The notes: generated by a model not told the origin, from the letters alone. DNA of 64,000 bases from Gymnodinialimonas ceratoperidinii (GCF_019297855.1 NZ_CP079194.1:855501-919500); one strand, 5' to 3'; positions 47,164 through 56,142 are shown, numbered from the stretch's first letter. Program-made: numbers and translations.

Positions 47164-48734
47164 GCGAGGCCACGGGGGGGCAGGCCGGACCGGATGACGG
47201 CGGGCTGACCCCGAAGGTTGCCTGGCTGCTTGCGGCCACCTTCATCGTGGCCGTCGCGGGGCTGATCTACGAGCTGATCGCGGCCACGATATCCTCCTAC
47301 CTGCTTGGCGACTCGATCCGTCAGTTCTCCTTCGTCATCGGCGTGTTTCTCAGTGCCATGGGCGTGGGAGCCTGGGCCTCGCGCTTCGTGGGCGACGCGC
47401 TGTCGGGCTTCGTCCGGGCGCAGATCGCGCTTGGGGCGATCGGGGGCGCGCTCGGGCCGGTGCTGTTCTTTACCTATGCGATTTACGGCTCGGTGGGATT
47501 GCCGCTTTACGGCGGCCTCGTCGCCATCGGCGTGTTGTCGGGTATGGAGATCCCCCTGATCAGCCGCGTGATGAAAGAGATCGGCGCCGCGGAATTCCGG
47601 TTCGAGAACGTGCTGACCGCCGATTACATCGGTGCCCTGGCCGCGTCACTGGCCTTCCCCCTGCTGATCGTGCCGAACCTGCCGCTAATGAGCGCTTCCC
47701 TGGCCTTCGGCATTCTCAATCTGTTGGTGGCGGGCTTCTCGCTTTACCTCTTCTCCGAGCGTCTGCCGCGGCAGCTGTGGTGGGCCTGGGGCGGGCTTCT
47801 CCTTGCCGCGCTCGTGGCTTTCGGGATGAGCGAGCGCATGGTCTCGGCTGTAGACGCGCGCCTGTTCCAGGACGAGGTGATCTTCTCCGAAACCACGGCC
47901 TACCAAAGCATCGTCATCACCCGCTTCGACGACCGCTACCGCCTGTTTCTCGATCACTCGATTCAGTTCGACAGCCTCGATGAGCATCGCTACCACGAGG
48001 CTCTGGTTCACCCCGCGATGGGCCTCGTCCCCGATGCCCGCCGCGTTCTGGTTCTTGGCGGCGGCGACGGCATGGCGGTGCGCGAGGTGCTGCGTCACGA
48101 GGGAGTGACCCATGTCACGCTGGTCGACCTCGACCCCCGCGTGACCGAGCTCTTTGCAGAGAACCCCGCGCTGGTCTCGCTGAACGCCGGCGCCCTGACG
48201 GACCCGCGGGTCGAGATCATCAACGCAGATGCCTGGGTATGGGCAGCGGAGGCGGAAGAGGTCTATGACGTCATCATCGCCGATCTACCGGACCCCAAAA
48301 GCATCGCGCTGAGCAAGCTCTACTCGGTGGAATTCTACGCCATGATCGCAGAGCGGCTCTCGGGCCACGGGCTTTTTGTCACGCAGGCGGGCTCTCCCAC
48401 CTTTGCCACCGACGCCTTCTGGATTACCGAAGCGACACTTGCGGCCACCCGCAGCCCCACGGCGCCCGGCGAAACCCTCGAAACACTGGCCTACCAGACG
48501 TATCTGCCGAGTTTCGGGAATTGGGGTTTCGTCATGGCTGGCCCCGCGCTGCCCGCCCCCGACCGGGCGCCGGACCTACCCGAAGGCCTTCGCTATATGA
48601 CGGCAGACCTCTGGCAGGCCTCCCAAGCCTTCGGCGCCGATCAGGCGCGGCCAGATGAGGTGCCCGTCAACACGATCCAGGGCCATCCCCTTGTGGCGGC
48701 CTATCAACGCGGCTGGGACTACTGGTTTCGATAG
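47160..48734 (+). CDS. Membrane-embedded spermidine-synthase-like aminopropyltransferase (fifth of operon)
   Basis: A 524-residue protein with GTG start in the DUF350 stop (GTGA). The N-terminal 215 residues contain about seven membrane helices. The C-terminal half is a SpeE-type Rossmann domain with DHSIQFDSLDEHRYHEAL, VLVLGGGDGMAVREVL (AdoMet binding), DLDPRV, INADAWVW and the catalytic IADLPDPKSIALSKLYSVEFY-like segment, where both acidic residues of the DxxD motif are kept. So it looks enzymatically intact. No AdoMet decarboxylase or ATP-grasp partner is in the window. Its true acceptor substrate is unknown. Confidence 0.9.
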   Translation: MSEATGGQAGPDDGGLTPKVAWLLAATFIVAVAGLIYELIAATISSYLLGDSIRQFSFVIGVFLSAMGVGAWASRFVGDALSGFVRAQIALGAIGGALGPVLFFTYAIYGSVGLPLYGGLVAIGVLSGMEIPLISRVMKEIGAAEFRFENVLTADYIGALAASLAFPLLIVPNLPLMSASLAFGILNLLVAGFSLYLFSERLPRQLWWAWGGLLLAALVAFGMSERMVSAVDARLFQDEVIFSETTAYQSIVITRFDDRYRLFLDHSIQFDSLDEHRYHEALVHPAMGLVPDARRVLVLGGGDGMAVREVLRHEGVTHVTLVDLDPRVTELFAENPALVSLNAGALTDPRVEIINADAWVWAAEAEEVYDVIIADLPDPKSIALSKLYSVEFYAMIAERLSGHGLFVTQAGSPTFATDAFWITEATLAATRSPTAPGETLETLAYQTYLPSFGNWGFVMAGPALPAPDRAPDLPEGLRYMTADLWQASQAFGADQARPDEVPVNTIQGHPLVAAYQRGWDYWFR

Positions 48735-48758
48735 GCTCGCGCGTTCGGCAACCGGTGA

Positions 48759-48837
48759 AAGGGGGCCAGCCCCCTTGGCGACTTTTCTGACGAAAAGATC
48801 CCCATCCCCCGGAGTTGTATAGGCCAAGATGAAGGAG
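48759..48837 (+). repeat. Copy f of the dispersed composite repeat
   Basis: Hairpin AAGGGGG/CCCCCTT (48759-48776), hairpin TTTTC-TGAC-GAAAA (48783-48796) and tail CCCCCGGAGTTGTATAGG followed by CCAAGATGAAGGAG (to 48837). Directly beyond the aminopropyltransferase gene. Faces the inverted copy at 49035-49069. Confidence 0.75.
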
Positions 48838-49034
48838 CGGGTTCAAGGATCACGCGAGTGGGCACCCAACGTCATAAACCTAATCTTAACCTCAATAGGT
48901 GAGCCTGGAGATGCGCCGCTAGCTGGAGAGTGATGCGGCGTCCAAGGTGAAGCCCCGGCGCCCGGACATACCGGTAACCAACCCGCTAAAGCCGACGTCG
49001 GGGTGGAGCTCTCTCAGTGCCTTTCTGGCACGAC
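48838..49034. other. Structured-looking intergenic segment between two inverted repeat copies
   Basis: About 200 bases within the 380-base gap 48735-49114 between converging operons. It contains several possible stems (ATGCGCCGC near 48912 with GCGGCGT near 48945; CCGGACATACCGG near 48965; CCGACGTCGG near 48992; GTGCC-TTTCT-GGCAC near 49018) and no open reading frame of note. It might be a non-coding RNA, a double terminator, or the inside of a small mobile repeat. No known riboswitch pattern could be matched with confidence. Confidence 0.4.
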
Positions 49035-49069
49035 GCTCCCCCTTCATCTTGGCAAGTACAACTCAATCC
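49035..49069 (-). repeat. Copy g of the dispersed repeat, inverted
   Basis: On the minus strand GGGATTGAGTTGTACTTG followed by CCAAGATGAAGGGGGAGC, 46 bases beyond the end of the downstream permease gene. Closest to copy a (2816-2848), sharing GGATTGAGTTGTACTT. Confidence 0.75.
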
Positions 49070-49114
49070 CCAAATCGGCCAAACCCGTAGCCCGTTGACA
49101 CGGGCCGCACCCTC

Positions 49115-50092
49115 TCAGCGTTCTTTCACATAGGGCTCGCCACCCGCACGCGGCGGGATGGCGCGGCCGACGAAGCCTGCGAGGATCACGACGGTGAGGA
49201 TATAGGGCAGCGCCTGCATGAACTGCACCGGCACGGTGATCGTGAACAGCTCGATGTTCTGAAACCGGTTGCCCACGGCATCGAGCAGACCGAAGAGGAG
49301 GCAAGCGTAGAGCGCGTACCAAGGGCGCCATTTCGCGAAAATCAGGGCGGCGAGGGCGATGAAGCCACGGCCGGCGCTCATATCCTTCACGAAGCCGGCC
49401 GAGAGCCCGGTGGCGAGGTAGGCGCCAGCGAGACCGCAGAGGACGCCCGCGATGACCACGGCGGAGTAGCGCAAGGCCACGACCGAGATACCCGCCGTAT
49501 CCACGGCGCCGGGGTTTTCGCCCACGGCTCGCAGGCGCAGGCCGAAGCGCGTGCGATAAAGGACCCACCACGACAGTGGCACGATTAGCAGCGAGGCGTA
49601 GACCAGGATCGAGTGGCCGGAGATGAGCTCGGAATAGATCTGTCCCAGGGGTCCCAATTCGGCGATGTCGCGGATACGGGAGACGGCACCGGGCAGAACA
49701 ATCTCGTCAAAGCGCGCGCTGCCGGTGAGCGGTGGCGTACGGCCACCTTGAGAGAACCACGTCTGTGCGATGACTACGGTCAGGCCGGCGGCGAGGAAGT
49801 TGATCGCGACGCCGGAGATCAGCTGGTTGCCCCGGAAGGTGATCGACGCCAGCCCGTGCAGGAGCGACAGGACGATGGAGGCGAGGACACCGGCCCCGAG
49901 CCCGATCCAGACGCTGCCGGAGGTAAAGGCAATGGCGGCGGAGAAGAAGGCCGCTGCGAGCATCTTGCCTTCCAGCCCGATGTCGAAAATGCCGGCCCGT
50001 TCCGAGAACAATCCAGCGAGGCACGCCAGCAGGAGCGGCGTCGCAAGGCGGATCGAACTGTCGAGCAATTGCAAGATGGTCATGAAATCCAT
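49115..50092 (-). CDS. Nucleoside-type ABC transporter permease 2 (NupQ/YufQ-like)
   Basis: A 325-residue permease of the BPD_transp_2 type. The family motif FSERAGIFDIGLEGKMLAAA is followed by about nine membrane helices and the RAVGENPGAVDTAGI loop. It pairs with the 363-residue permease at 51160. The ATG at 50092 is chosen because the family starts here; an upstream extension in this frame is the shadow of the LysE gene. Last gene of the transporter operon. Confidence 0.93.
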   Translation of the reverse strand: MDFMTILQLLDSSIRLATPLLLACLAGLFSERAGIFDIGLEGKMLAAAFFSAAIAFTSGSVWIGLGAGVLASIVLSLLHGLASITFRGNQLISGVAINFLAAGLTVVIAQTWFSQGGRTPPLTGSARFDEIVLPGAVSRIRDIAELGPLGQIYSELISGHSILVYASLLIVPLSWWVLYRTRFGLRLRAVGENPGAVDTAGISVVALRYSAVVIAGVLCGLAGAYLATGLSAGFVKDMSAGRGFIALAALIFAKWRPWYALYACLLFGLLDAVGNRFQNIELFTITVPVQFMQALPYILTVVILAGFVGRAIPPRAGGEPYVKER

Positions 50093-50096
50093 GGGC

Positions 50097-50735
50097 TCAG
50101 CTCCGAGAAGTGGCGAGAGTGAAGGCTGCGAAGGCGAAGAACGCGCCCAGGGCGGCCTCGATATAGCGGCGGGCGTAATGATAGGCGGCGCGCACCGGCG
50201 AGGCTGACAGGGCGACAGCCCATGCGCCGTGGCAAGCGAAGGAGAGGACCCACATCGAGCCGACAAACAGCGCGACCACCCAGAGCGGCGCATTGGCGGT
50301 CGCTCCGACACCTGCGATGGCCAGCCAGAAGGCGATCGCCTTGGGGTTGGTGATCTGTAGCAGGTAGCCTTTGACGAACAGGGCGCCTGTGCCTTGGCGG
50401 CGGACGTTCATCGCTGCAATCGTCGGCGGGTTGAGCGCTTTGCGGAACGCGCCGTAGGCGAGGTACGCGAGATAGGCGGACCCCGCGATGCGCAGGATCA
50501 TCATCGCCCAAGCAGCCTGGCTCAGGATCAGGCCGACCCCGAGGATCGTCAGCAGGTTGATCGTGGCCGATCCCGTGGCGATCCCGGCGCAGGCGATCAG
50601 GCCTGCCGCGCGACCCTGGCCCACGGAGATGCCCATCAGCATGGCAACGGCCGGCCCCGGTGAGAGCGCGCCGACCAGCAGAAAGCTGTGGGCGATAAAG
50701 AAGGCAGGCAGGAACGGCAGAAGGGTATCGGTCAT
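50097..50735 (-). CDS. LysE/RhtB-family exporter
   Basis: A 212-residue protein with about six helices and the LysE signature GALSPGPAVAMLMGISVGQG near the N-terminus and GYLLQITNPKAIAFWLA in the middle. The family exports amino acids or related small molecules. It is inserted between two nucleoside-type permease genes with 4-base spacing/overlap on either side, an odd place for an exporter. Confidence 0.9.
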   Translation of the reverse strand: MTDTLLPFLPAFFIAHSFLLVGALSPGPAVAMLMGISVGQGRAAGLIACAGIATGSATINLLTILGVGLILSQAAWAMMILRIAGSAYLAYLAYGAFRKALNPPTIAAMNVRRQGTGALFVKGYLLQITNPKAIAFWLAIAGVGATANAPLWVVALFVGSMWVLSFACHGAWAVALSASPVRAAYHYARRYIEAALGAFFAFAAFTLATSRS

Positions 50736-51163
50736 TGCGCGGCTCCGATCTGGAGCGTGTCGAAGACCTCAAGAAAGCGGTCGGCCACGACGGGATGCGC
50801 CTCCAACGCGTCGAGGGCGTCTTCCTTGCTCACCCAGGCATCCGCCTCGGGCTGCTGCACCACGCCGCGGCGGTGGCCGATCCCGGTCAGGGCCTTGGCA
50901 TGGGCGCGCTTGTCGAGCAGGGGGTCGTAGGGCGTGAAGCCGCCGGGACCGGTGGTGCGGTGTTTGAAGGCACCGGACTCGATTGACGGGCCGGTCATGT
51001 AGTCGATCATGTAGGACGGCAGGTCCGCATCGGGCGTGGTCATCACGACCCGCTCGGCCCAAGCCCGGAACTCCGCCATCGTGACGGCTTCGTAGGTGCA
51101 GGCCGAGGTGGCGAAGCCGAGGTCCGCCGGGTCGTCCTTGGTGATGCGCCAGACCCTGCTCAT
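50732..51163 (-). CDS. Protein of unknown function in the nucleoside transporter operon
   Basis: A 143-residue soluble protein starting MSRVWRITKDDPADLGFATS. A TTGPGGFTPYDPLLDKR loop and an RGVVQQPEADAWVSKEDALD segment are visible, but no known motif. Its stop overlaps the LysE start and its start overlaps the permease 1 stop (both ATGA). Membership in the operon suggests a role in handling the imported or exported compound. I do not recognise the family. Confidence 0.72.
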   Translation of the reverse strand: MSRVWRITKDDPADLGFATSACTYEAVTMAEFRAWAERVVMTTPDADLPSYMIDYMTGPSIESGAFKHRTTGPGGFTPYDPLLDKRAHAKALTGIGHRRGVVQQPEADAWVSKEDALDALEAHPVVADRFLEVFDTLQIGAAQ

Positions 51164-52251
51164 TGAGACCTCGGACGCAGGGCCAGGAAGAGCTTCTCCA
51201 TCGGCATGCGCACCATGTTGTCGAGCGCGCCGGTGAACAGGATCACGAGGGCCTGGATCACGAGGATCATCTCGCGCGAGATGGCGGGCATTTCGAATTC
51301 AAGCTCCGCACCGCCCTGGTAGAGCGCGCCGAAGAGCAACGCGGCGAGGAAGACGCCGATCGGATGGGAACGGCCCATGAGCGCCACGGCGATGCCCACG
51401 AACCCGGCGCCTTGAACGGAGTCGATGACCAGACGTTCCGCTTCGCCCTGAACGCCGTTGATTGCCATCATCCCGCAGAGCGCGCCCGAGATCAGCATGG
51501 CGATCATGGTGATGCGCACCGGGTTGATCCCGGCATAGACGGCGGCGGTCTGCGAATGGCCGAAGGCGCGGATCTCGTAGCCCAGACGGGTGCGCCAGAT
51601 CAGCAGCCAGACGGCGACACAGGCGGCGATGGCGACAAAGAAGGACACGTTCAGGGGGGTCGAGGACCGGAAGCCGAGGAAGCCTGCGAAAGCGGCGGCA
51701 TTGGGCAGATGCGTGCCCTCGGCAAAGCGCGCGGTTTCGGGCGCCATGGAGCCCGGAACGCGGAACACGTTGACCAGCAAATAGACCAGCAAGGCCGAGG
51801 CGATGAAGTTGAACATGATCGTGGTGATCACGATGTGAGAGCCACGCTTGGCTTGCAGATATGCCGGGATCGCGGCCCAGGCGGCGCCGAAAACGGCGGC
51901 TGCGATGGTGCAGGCGATCAGGGCCAGAGACCAATGCGGCCAGGGCACGGACAGCGCCATGATCGCCACGCCAAGGCCGCCGAGCGCGGCCTGCCCCTCA
52001 CCGCCGATGTTGAACAGGCGCGCGTGGAAGGCCACGGCGACACCGAGTCCGGTGAAGATGAAATTGGTCGTGTAGAACAGGGTGTAGCCCCACCCGTAGG
52101 CATTGCCGAAGGCGCCCCGGATCATGATCTGCATCGCCTCGAAGGGGTTCTCGCCGATCAGCGCCACGACGATCCCCGAGGCGATCAACGCCAGCAGAAC
52201 CGAGATCAGCGGGATGAGGAGCACATCGGCCCATTTTGGCATCTTGTCCAT
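51160..52251 (-). CDS. Nucleoside-type ABC transporter permease 1 (NupP/YufP-like)
   Basis: A 363-residue permease with about ten helices. The signature RLFNIGGEGQAALGG and the loop EIRAFGHSQTAAVYAGIN are typical of the BPD_transp_2 permeases that pair with BMP-family binding proteins. It follows the ATPase gene with a one-base gap. The C-terminal MVRMPMEKLFLALRPRS is cytoplasmic. Confidence 0.93.
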   Translation of the reverse strand: MDKMPKWADVLLIPLISVLLALIASGIVVALIGENPFEAMQIMIRGAFGNAYGWGYTLFYTTNFIFTGLGVAVAFHARLFNIGGEGQAALGGLGVAIMALSVPWPHWSLALIACTIAAAVFGAAWAAIPAYLQAKRGSHIVITTIMFNFIASALLVYLLVNVFRVPGSMAPETARFAEGTHLPNAAAFAGFLGFRSSTPLNVSFFVAIAACVAVWLLIWRTRLGYEIRAFGHSQTAAVYAGINPVRITMIAMLISGALCGMMAINGVQGEAERLVIDSVQGAGFVGIAVALMGRSHPIGVFLAALLFGALYQGGAELEFEMPAISREMILVIQALVILFTGALDNMVRMPMEKLFLALRPRSQ

Positions 52252-52252
52252 C

Positions 52253-53800
52253 TTACGCGGCCCCTTCCGTGACGCCGGCCATCAGTAGGCCCAGGTCGCC
52301 CTCGTTGGTATTCTCTGGCAGACGCTCGCCGCTGATCGCGCCGTCGAACATGACGGCGATGCGGTCCGAGAGCCCGAGGATTTCGTCGAGTTCAACGCTC
52401 ACCAGCAACACGGCCTTGCCCGCGTCGCGCAGCGCGATGATCTCCTTGTGGATGAACTCGATGGCGCCGATATCGACGCCGCGGGTGGGTTGGCCGACGA
52501 GCAGCAGCTCGGGCTGGCGGTCCATCTCGCGGGCCACGACGATCTTCTGCTGGTTGCCGCCCGAGAAGTTGCGGGCCGGAAGCCGGGGGTTGGGTGGGCG
52601 CACGTCGTAGCGCTCCATCTTGTCGGCGCAATCAGCCTTGATCGCGGCGTTGTCCATGAGGATGCCCGATTGGTATTTCGCGTCGTGATGATAGCCGAAG
52701 GCCACGTTCTCCCATGCCTCGAAAGGCATGATCAGCCCCTCGACCTGACGGTCTTCCGGCACATGGCCGATGCCGCGCTTCCGGCGTGAGCCCGCGTCGC
52801 TGTTGCGGCCGGTGATGTCGATGGGCTGGCCGTGCAAAGTGACCTCGCCGGATGTGGCAGCGATCATGCCGCCGAGCACTTCGAGCAGTTCGGACTGGCC
52901 GTTGCCCGCCACGCCCGCGATCCCGAGGATCTCTCCGGCGCGGATTTCGAAGGAGATGCTCTTGAGCCTCTCGACCCCCGTGGCGTCGACGACGCGCAGG
53001 TTCTTCACCGCCAGCACGACCTCGCCCGGATTGGCCGGGGCCTTGTCCACCTGAAGCAGAACCTTGCGGCCCACCATCAGCTCTGCCAGTCCGGCGGGGG
53101 AGGTCTCGGAGGTCTTGACGGTGGCGGTCATCTCGCCCCGGCGCATGACCGAGACGGTATCTGTCACGTCCATGATCTCGCGCAGCTTGTGGGTGATCAG
53201 GATGATCGTCTTGCCCTCGTCCTTCAGGCGGCCAAGGATGCGGAAAAGCTGGTCGGCTTCGGAGGGCGTCAGCACGCCGGTGGGTTCGTCGAGGATGAGG
53301 ATATCGGCCTGACGGTAGAGCTGCTTGAGGATTTCGACCCGCTGCTGGTGGCCAACGCTCAGATCCTGCACGACCGCGTCGGGGTTCACGTCCAGCCCGT
53401 ATTCGGCGGCCAATTCCGTCAAAATGCGCCGCGCCTTGGCGATGGAGGGCTGCAGAAGCGCGCCGTCCTCTGCCCCGAGGATCACGTTTTCGACGACGGT
53501 GAAGTTCTCGACCAGCTTGAAGTGCTGGTGCACCATTCCGATGCCGGCGCGAATGGCAGCCTGGCTGTCGGGGATGTGGGTATGTTGTCCGTTGATCCAG
53601 ATCTCTCCGGCGTCGGCCTTGTAGAAGCCGTAGAGGATCGACATCAGCGTTGATTTGCCCGCGCCGTTTTCGCCGACGATCCCGTGGATCGTGCCCTTCT
53701 TCACGGAAATCGAAATGTTCTTGTTCGCTTGCACCGGGCCGAAGGCTTTCGAGATGCCCTTTAGCTCGATGGCCGGGAAGGAAGAGGCGGGTGCCGTCAT
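52253..53800 (-). CDS. Nucleoside-type ABC transporter ATP-binding protein (NupO-like, two ABC domains)
   Basis: A 515-residue protein with two ABC cassettes. The first has Walker A GENGAGKSTLMSIL, signature LSVGHQQRVEIL and Walker B LILDEPTGVLTP; the second has the divergent Walker A GVAGNGQSELLEVL and signature FSGGNQQKIVVAREM. This tandem form is the rule in this transporter family. It energises import by the two permeases at 49115 and 51160. Confidence 0.95.
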   Translation of the reverse strand: MTAPASSFPAIELKGISKAFGPVQANKNISISVKKGTIHGIVGENGAGKSTLMSILYGFYKADAGEIWINGQHTHIPDSQAAIRAGIGMVHQHFKLVENFTVVENVILGAEDGALLQPSIAKARRILTELAAEYGLDVNPDAVVQDLSVGHQQRVEILKQLYRQADILILDEPTGVLTPSEADQLFRILGRLKDEGKTIILITHKLREIMDVTDTVSVMRRGEMTATVKTSETSPAGLAELMVGRKVLLQVDKAPANPGEVVLAVKNLRVVDATGVERLKSISFEIRAGEILGIAGVAGNGQSELLEVLGGMIAATSGEVTLHGQPIDITGRNSDAGSRRKRGIGHVPEDRQVEGLIMPFEAWENVAFGYHHDAKYQSGILMDNAAIKADCADKMERYDVRPPNPRLPARNFSGGNQQKIVVAREMDRQPELLLVGQPTRGVDIGAIEFIHKEIIALRDAGKAVLLVSVELDEILGLSDRIAVMFDGAISGERLPENTNEGDLGLLMAGVTEGAA

Positions 53801-53905
53801 GGGTGCGGTCCTTGGCGGGGTATATGATACGGGCCGCGTCCGAATGGGGCGCGGCCCGAAGGTGTCGGGAATGCGCGGGCCGCGAGCGGCCCGGCAGACC
53901 GGATC

Positions 53906-54901
53906 TTACTGCATGGCGACGGGGCAGGTGCCGTCGTCGGAGAAGTTGTGCACTTCGATCTCGCCCGCAATGATCTGTTCGCGCGCGGCGTCCACGGCGG
54001 CGATCATCTCTTCGGTCACCAGCTCGGCGTTGAACTCGTCCATCGCGTAGCCAACGCCGTCTTCGGCGAGGCCGTAGACGAAGATGCCGGGCTCGATGGT
54101 CTCGGCGGAGAAGCTGTCATAGACGGCCACGTCCACGCGCTTGACCATGGAAGTCAGGACCGAACCGGGGTGCAGGTAGTTCTGGTTGGCGTCCACGCCG
54201 ATCGACAGGATGCCTTCGTCGGCCGCGGTCTGCAGCACGCCAAGGCCGGTGCCGCCAGCAGCAGCGAACACCACGTCAGAGCCCTGACCGATCTGGCCTC
54301 GGGTCAGCTCTCCACCGCGCACCGGGTCGTTCCAGGCGGCAGGGGTCGTGCCCGTCATGTTGGCGATGACCGTCGCGTCGGGGTCGGCTGCGACCGCACC
54401 CTGCGCAAAGCCGCAGGCAAAGCGCGAGATCAGCGGGATGTCCATGCCGCCCACAAAAGAGACGGTGCCGGATTCGGACGCCATGCCGGCCATCATGCCG
54501 ACGAGGTAGGAGCCTTCATGCTCGGAGAAAATGATCGACTGCACGTTCGGCGCATCGACCACGCCGTCGATGATGACGAAGGTCGTGTCGGGATAATCGG
54601 GCGCAACAACCTCGAGCGCGGAGGCCTGGCTGAAGCCTGCCATGACAATCGGGTTGGAGCCGGCCTCGGCGAGGCGGCGCATTGCCTGCTCACGCTGAGC
54701 GTCGTTCTGGAGCTCGATCTCGCGGTAAGTGCCACCGGTTTCCTCGGCCCAACGCTCCGCACCGTTGAAGGCGCTTTCGTTGAAGGAGCGGTCGAACTTG
54801 CCGCCCAGGTCGAAGATGATCGCAGGGCCGTCCGCCAGCACGCCGGTGGCGGAAATGGCAAGCGTGGCGCAAGCGCCGAGCAGGGTTTTCATCATGGTCA
54901 T
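53906..54901 (-). CDS. BMP-family (PnrA-like) substrate-binding protein
   Basis: A 331-residue periplasmic protein with signal MTMMKTLLGACATLAISATG then VLADGP. The BMP fold shows DLGGKFDRSFNESAFNGAE and VSFVGGMDIPLISRFACGF. BMP proteins bind purine nucleosides. No lipobox Cys is seen at the signal cleavage site, so it is probably soluble. GGGAG precedes the ATG. First gene of the transporter operon (105 bases before the ATPase). Confidence 0.93.
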   Translation of the reverse strand: MTMMKTLLGACATLAISATGVLADGPAIIFDLGGKFDRSFNESAFNGAERWAEETGGTYREIELQNDAQREQAMRRLAEAGSNPIVMAGFSQASALEVVAPDYPDTTFVIIDGVVDAPNVQSIIFSEHEGSYLVGMMAGMASESGTVSFVGGMDIPLISRFACGFAQGAVAADPDATVIANMTGTTPAAWNDPVRGGELTRGQIGQGSDVVFAAAGGTGLGVLQTAADEGILSIGVDANQNYLHPGSVLTSMVKRVDVAVYDSFSAETIEPGIFVYGLAEDGVGYAMDEFNAELVTEEMIAAVDAAREQIIAGEIEVHNFSDDGTCPVAMQ

Positions 54902-55081
54902 AGGGTCGTCTCCCAAGTCAGGTTGCGGGGCGCTTTTGATACCGGCCTTATGGTGGCCTTGCGTCCCCAAACGCGTGGTACTCCGTCGAACAACGGAATC
55001 CTCATGGGGAATAAGGGCAAAGGGCAAGCGGAGGGTCAAGCCAATTCCGGAGGACAAGGGGCCTCGAGACGCGGGTTTACG

Positions 55082-55498
55082 TTACGTGCCCGCCGGAATT
55101 GCACAGGACATCAGCACCGCGTCGCTGTGGCGGCCGTCCGCATGGCGGTAGTATCCCGGGCGGAGGCCCGTTCGGGTGAAGCCGTTCTTCTCGTAGAGCG
55201 CCAAGGCCGCGGCGTTGGTCTCGTCAACCTCGAGAAACACGTCGGTGACGCCCCGCCCGGCGGCGGCCTTCAGGGCCTCGTTCAGCAGTTTGCGTCCTTC
55301 GCCCTGCCCCCGACGGGCGGGGTCGACCACGATGGTCACGACCTCGGCTTCCGGCACGATCACCTGCAGAATCGCGAATCCGGTGGCGGTACTGGTGGCA
55401 AGCGTCGAGGGGCGCGCCAGCAGGTCGGCGAATTCATCCTCGGACCAGCCGCGTGTGAAGCTCGCCCCATGGAGCCGCGCCATCTCGGCCGGCGTCAT
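55082..55498 (-). CDS. rimI: Ribosomal-protein-alanine N-acetyltransferase (GNAT)
   Basis: A 138-residue GNAT protein with acetyl-CoA binding VVDPARRGQGEGRKLLNEAL and FLEVDETNAAALALYEKNGF then TGLRPGYY. Its place after tsaB (ATGA overlap) is the usual one for RimI, which acetylates the N-terminal Ala of ribosomal protein S18. Other GNAT targets are possible. Confidence 0.88.
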   Translation of the reverse strand: MTPAEMARLHGASFTRGWSEDEFADLLARPSTLATSTATGFAILQVIVPEAEVVTIVVDPARRGQGEGRKLLNEALKAAAGRGVTDVFLEVDETNAAALALYEKNGFTRTGLRPGYYRHADGRHSDAVLMSCAIPAGT

Positions 55499-56142
55499 AG
55501 GATCACCGGCCCTTTTTCGCGGGAGGGGGCGGCATCTGCAGGCTTGATATAGAGCGGCGCGGGGCGGGTTTGCCCGGTGCCGAGCCGCTCAGCTGCCAGA
55601 TGGGCAATGGCGCAGGCCGGGGCACAGGCGGCGGGAGCATGGGGGAGGCCGAGGGGCTCAGCGTGTTCCGCAACGCCGTCGCCCACCAGCGTGATGCCCG
55701 GCGTGACCCATTGGTGCAGCTCTGCCTTGGAGATCATCGTTGCCGCGCACGCGACGTCTGCTCCGAAACGCTGAAGGTAGGCCATGTCGCGGGGGGCGCT
55801 CAGGAGCGCGAGACAGGGGCGCGGAGCGTGAAAGGCCAGCGCGTCGAGCATCGAGACGCCGATGGCGGGCCGCGCAAGGGCCAGTGCCAGCCCGCGCGCC
55901 GCTGCGACGGAAATCCTGATGCCGGTGAAATTGCCGGGGCCGATTCCGACACCGATCGCGTCAAGCTGCTTCAACTCGACCTGCGCCTCGGCGAGGGTTT
56001 CCTCGATCAGGGGCATCAGGCGCTCGGCCTGGCCCGTGGCCATGTCCACGGATCTGGCGGCACAGATCTTTGAACCGCGCAACACGGCCGTTTCGACCCA
56101 GGGGCCGGAGGTGTCGAATGCGAGGATCGTCGGATGCGCCAT
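55495..56142 (-). CDS. tsaB: tRNA threonylcarbamoyladenosine biosynthesis protein TsaB
   Basis: A 215-residue ASKHA-fold protein. N-terminal ILAFDTSGPWVETAVL, LMPLIEETLAEAQ, GVGIGPGNFTGIRI and ARGLALALARPAIGVSMLDAL match TsaB. With TsaD, TsaE and TsaC it forms t6A37 on ANN-decoding tRNAs. The gene overlaps rimI by four bases. Confidence 0.95.
   Translation of the reverse strand: MAHPTILAFDTSGPWVETAVLRGSKICAARSVDMATGQAERLMPLIEETLAEAQVELKQLDAIGVGIGPGNFTGIRISVAAARGLALALARPAIGVSMLDALAFHAPRPCLALLSAPRDMAYLQRFGADVACAATMISKAELHQWVTPGITLVGDGVAEHAEPLGLPHAPAACAPACAIAHLAAERLGTGQTRPAPLYIKPADAAPSREKGPVIL

Noticed and set aside
48838..49034. SAM-II type riboswitch in the structured gap
   Set aside because: Only a short GCTAAAG tail is similar. 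The conserved pseudoknot parts could not be found and no methionine gene follows.
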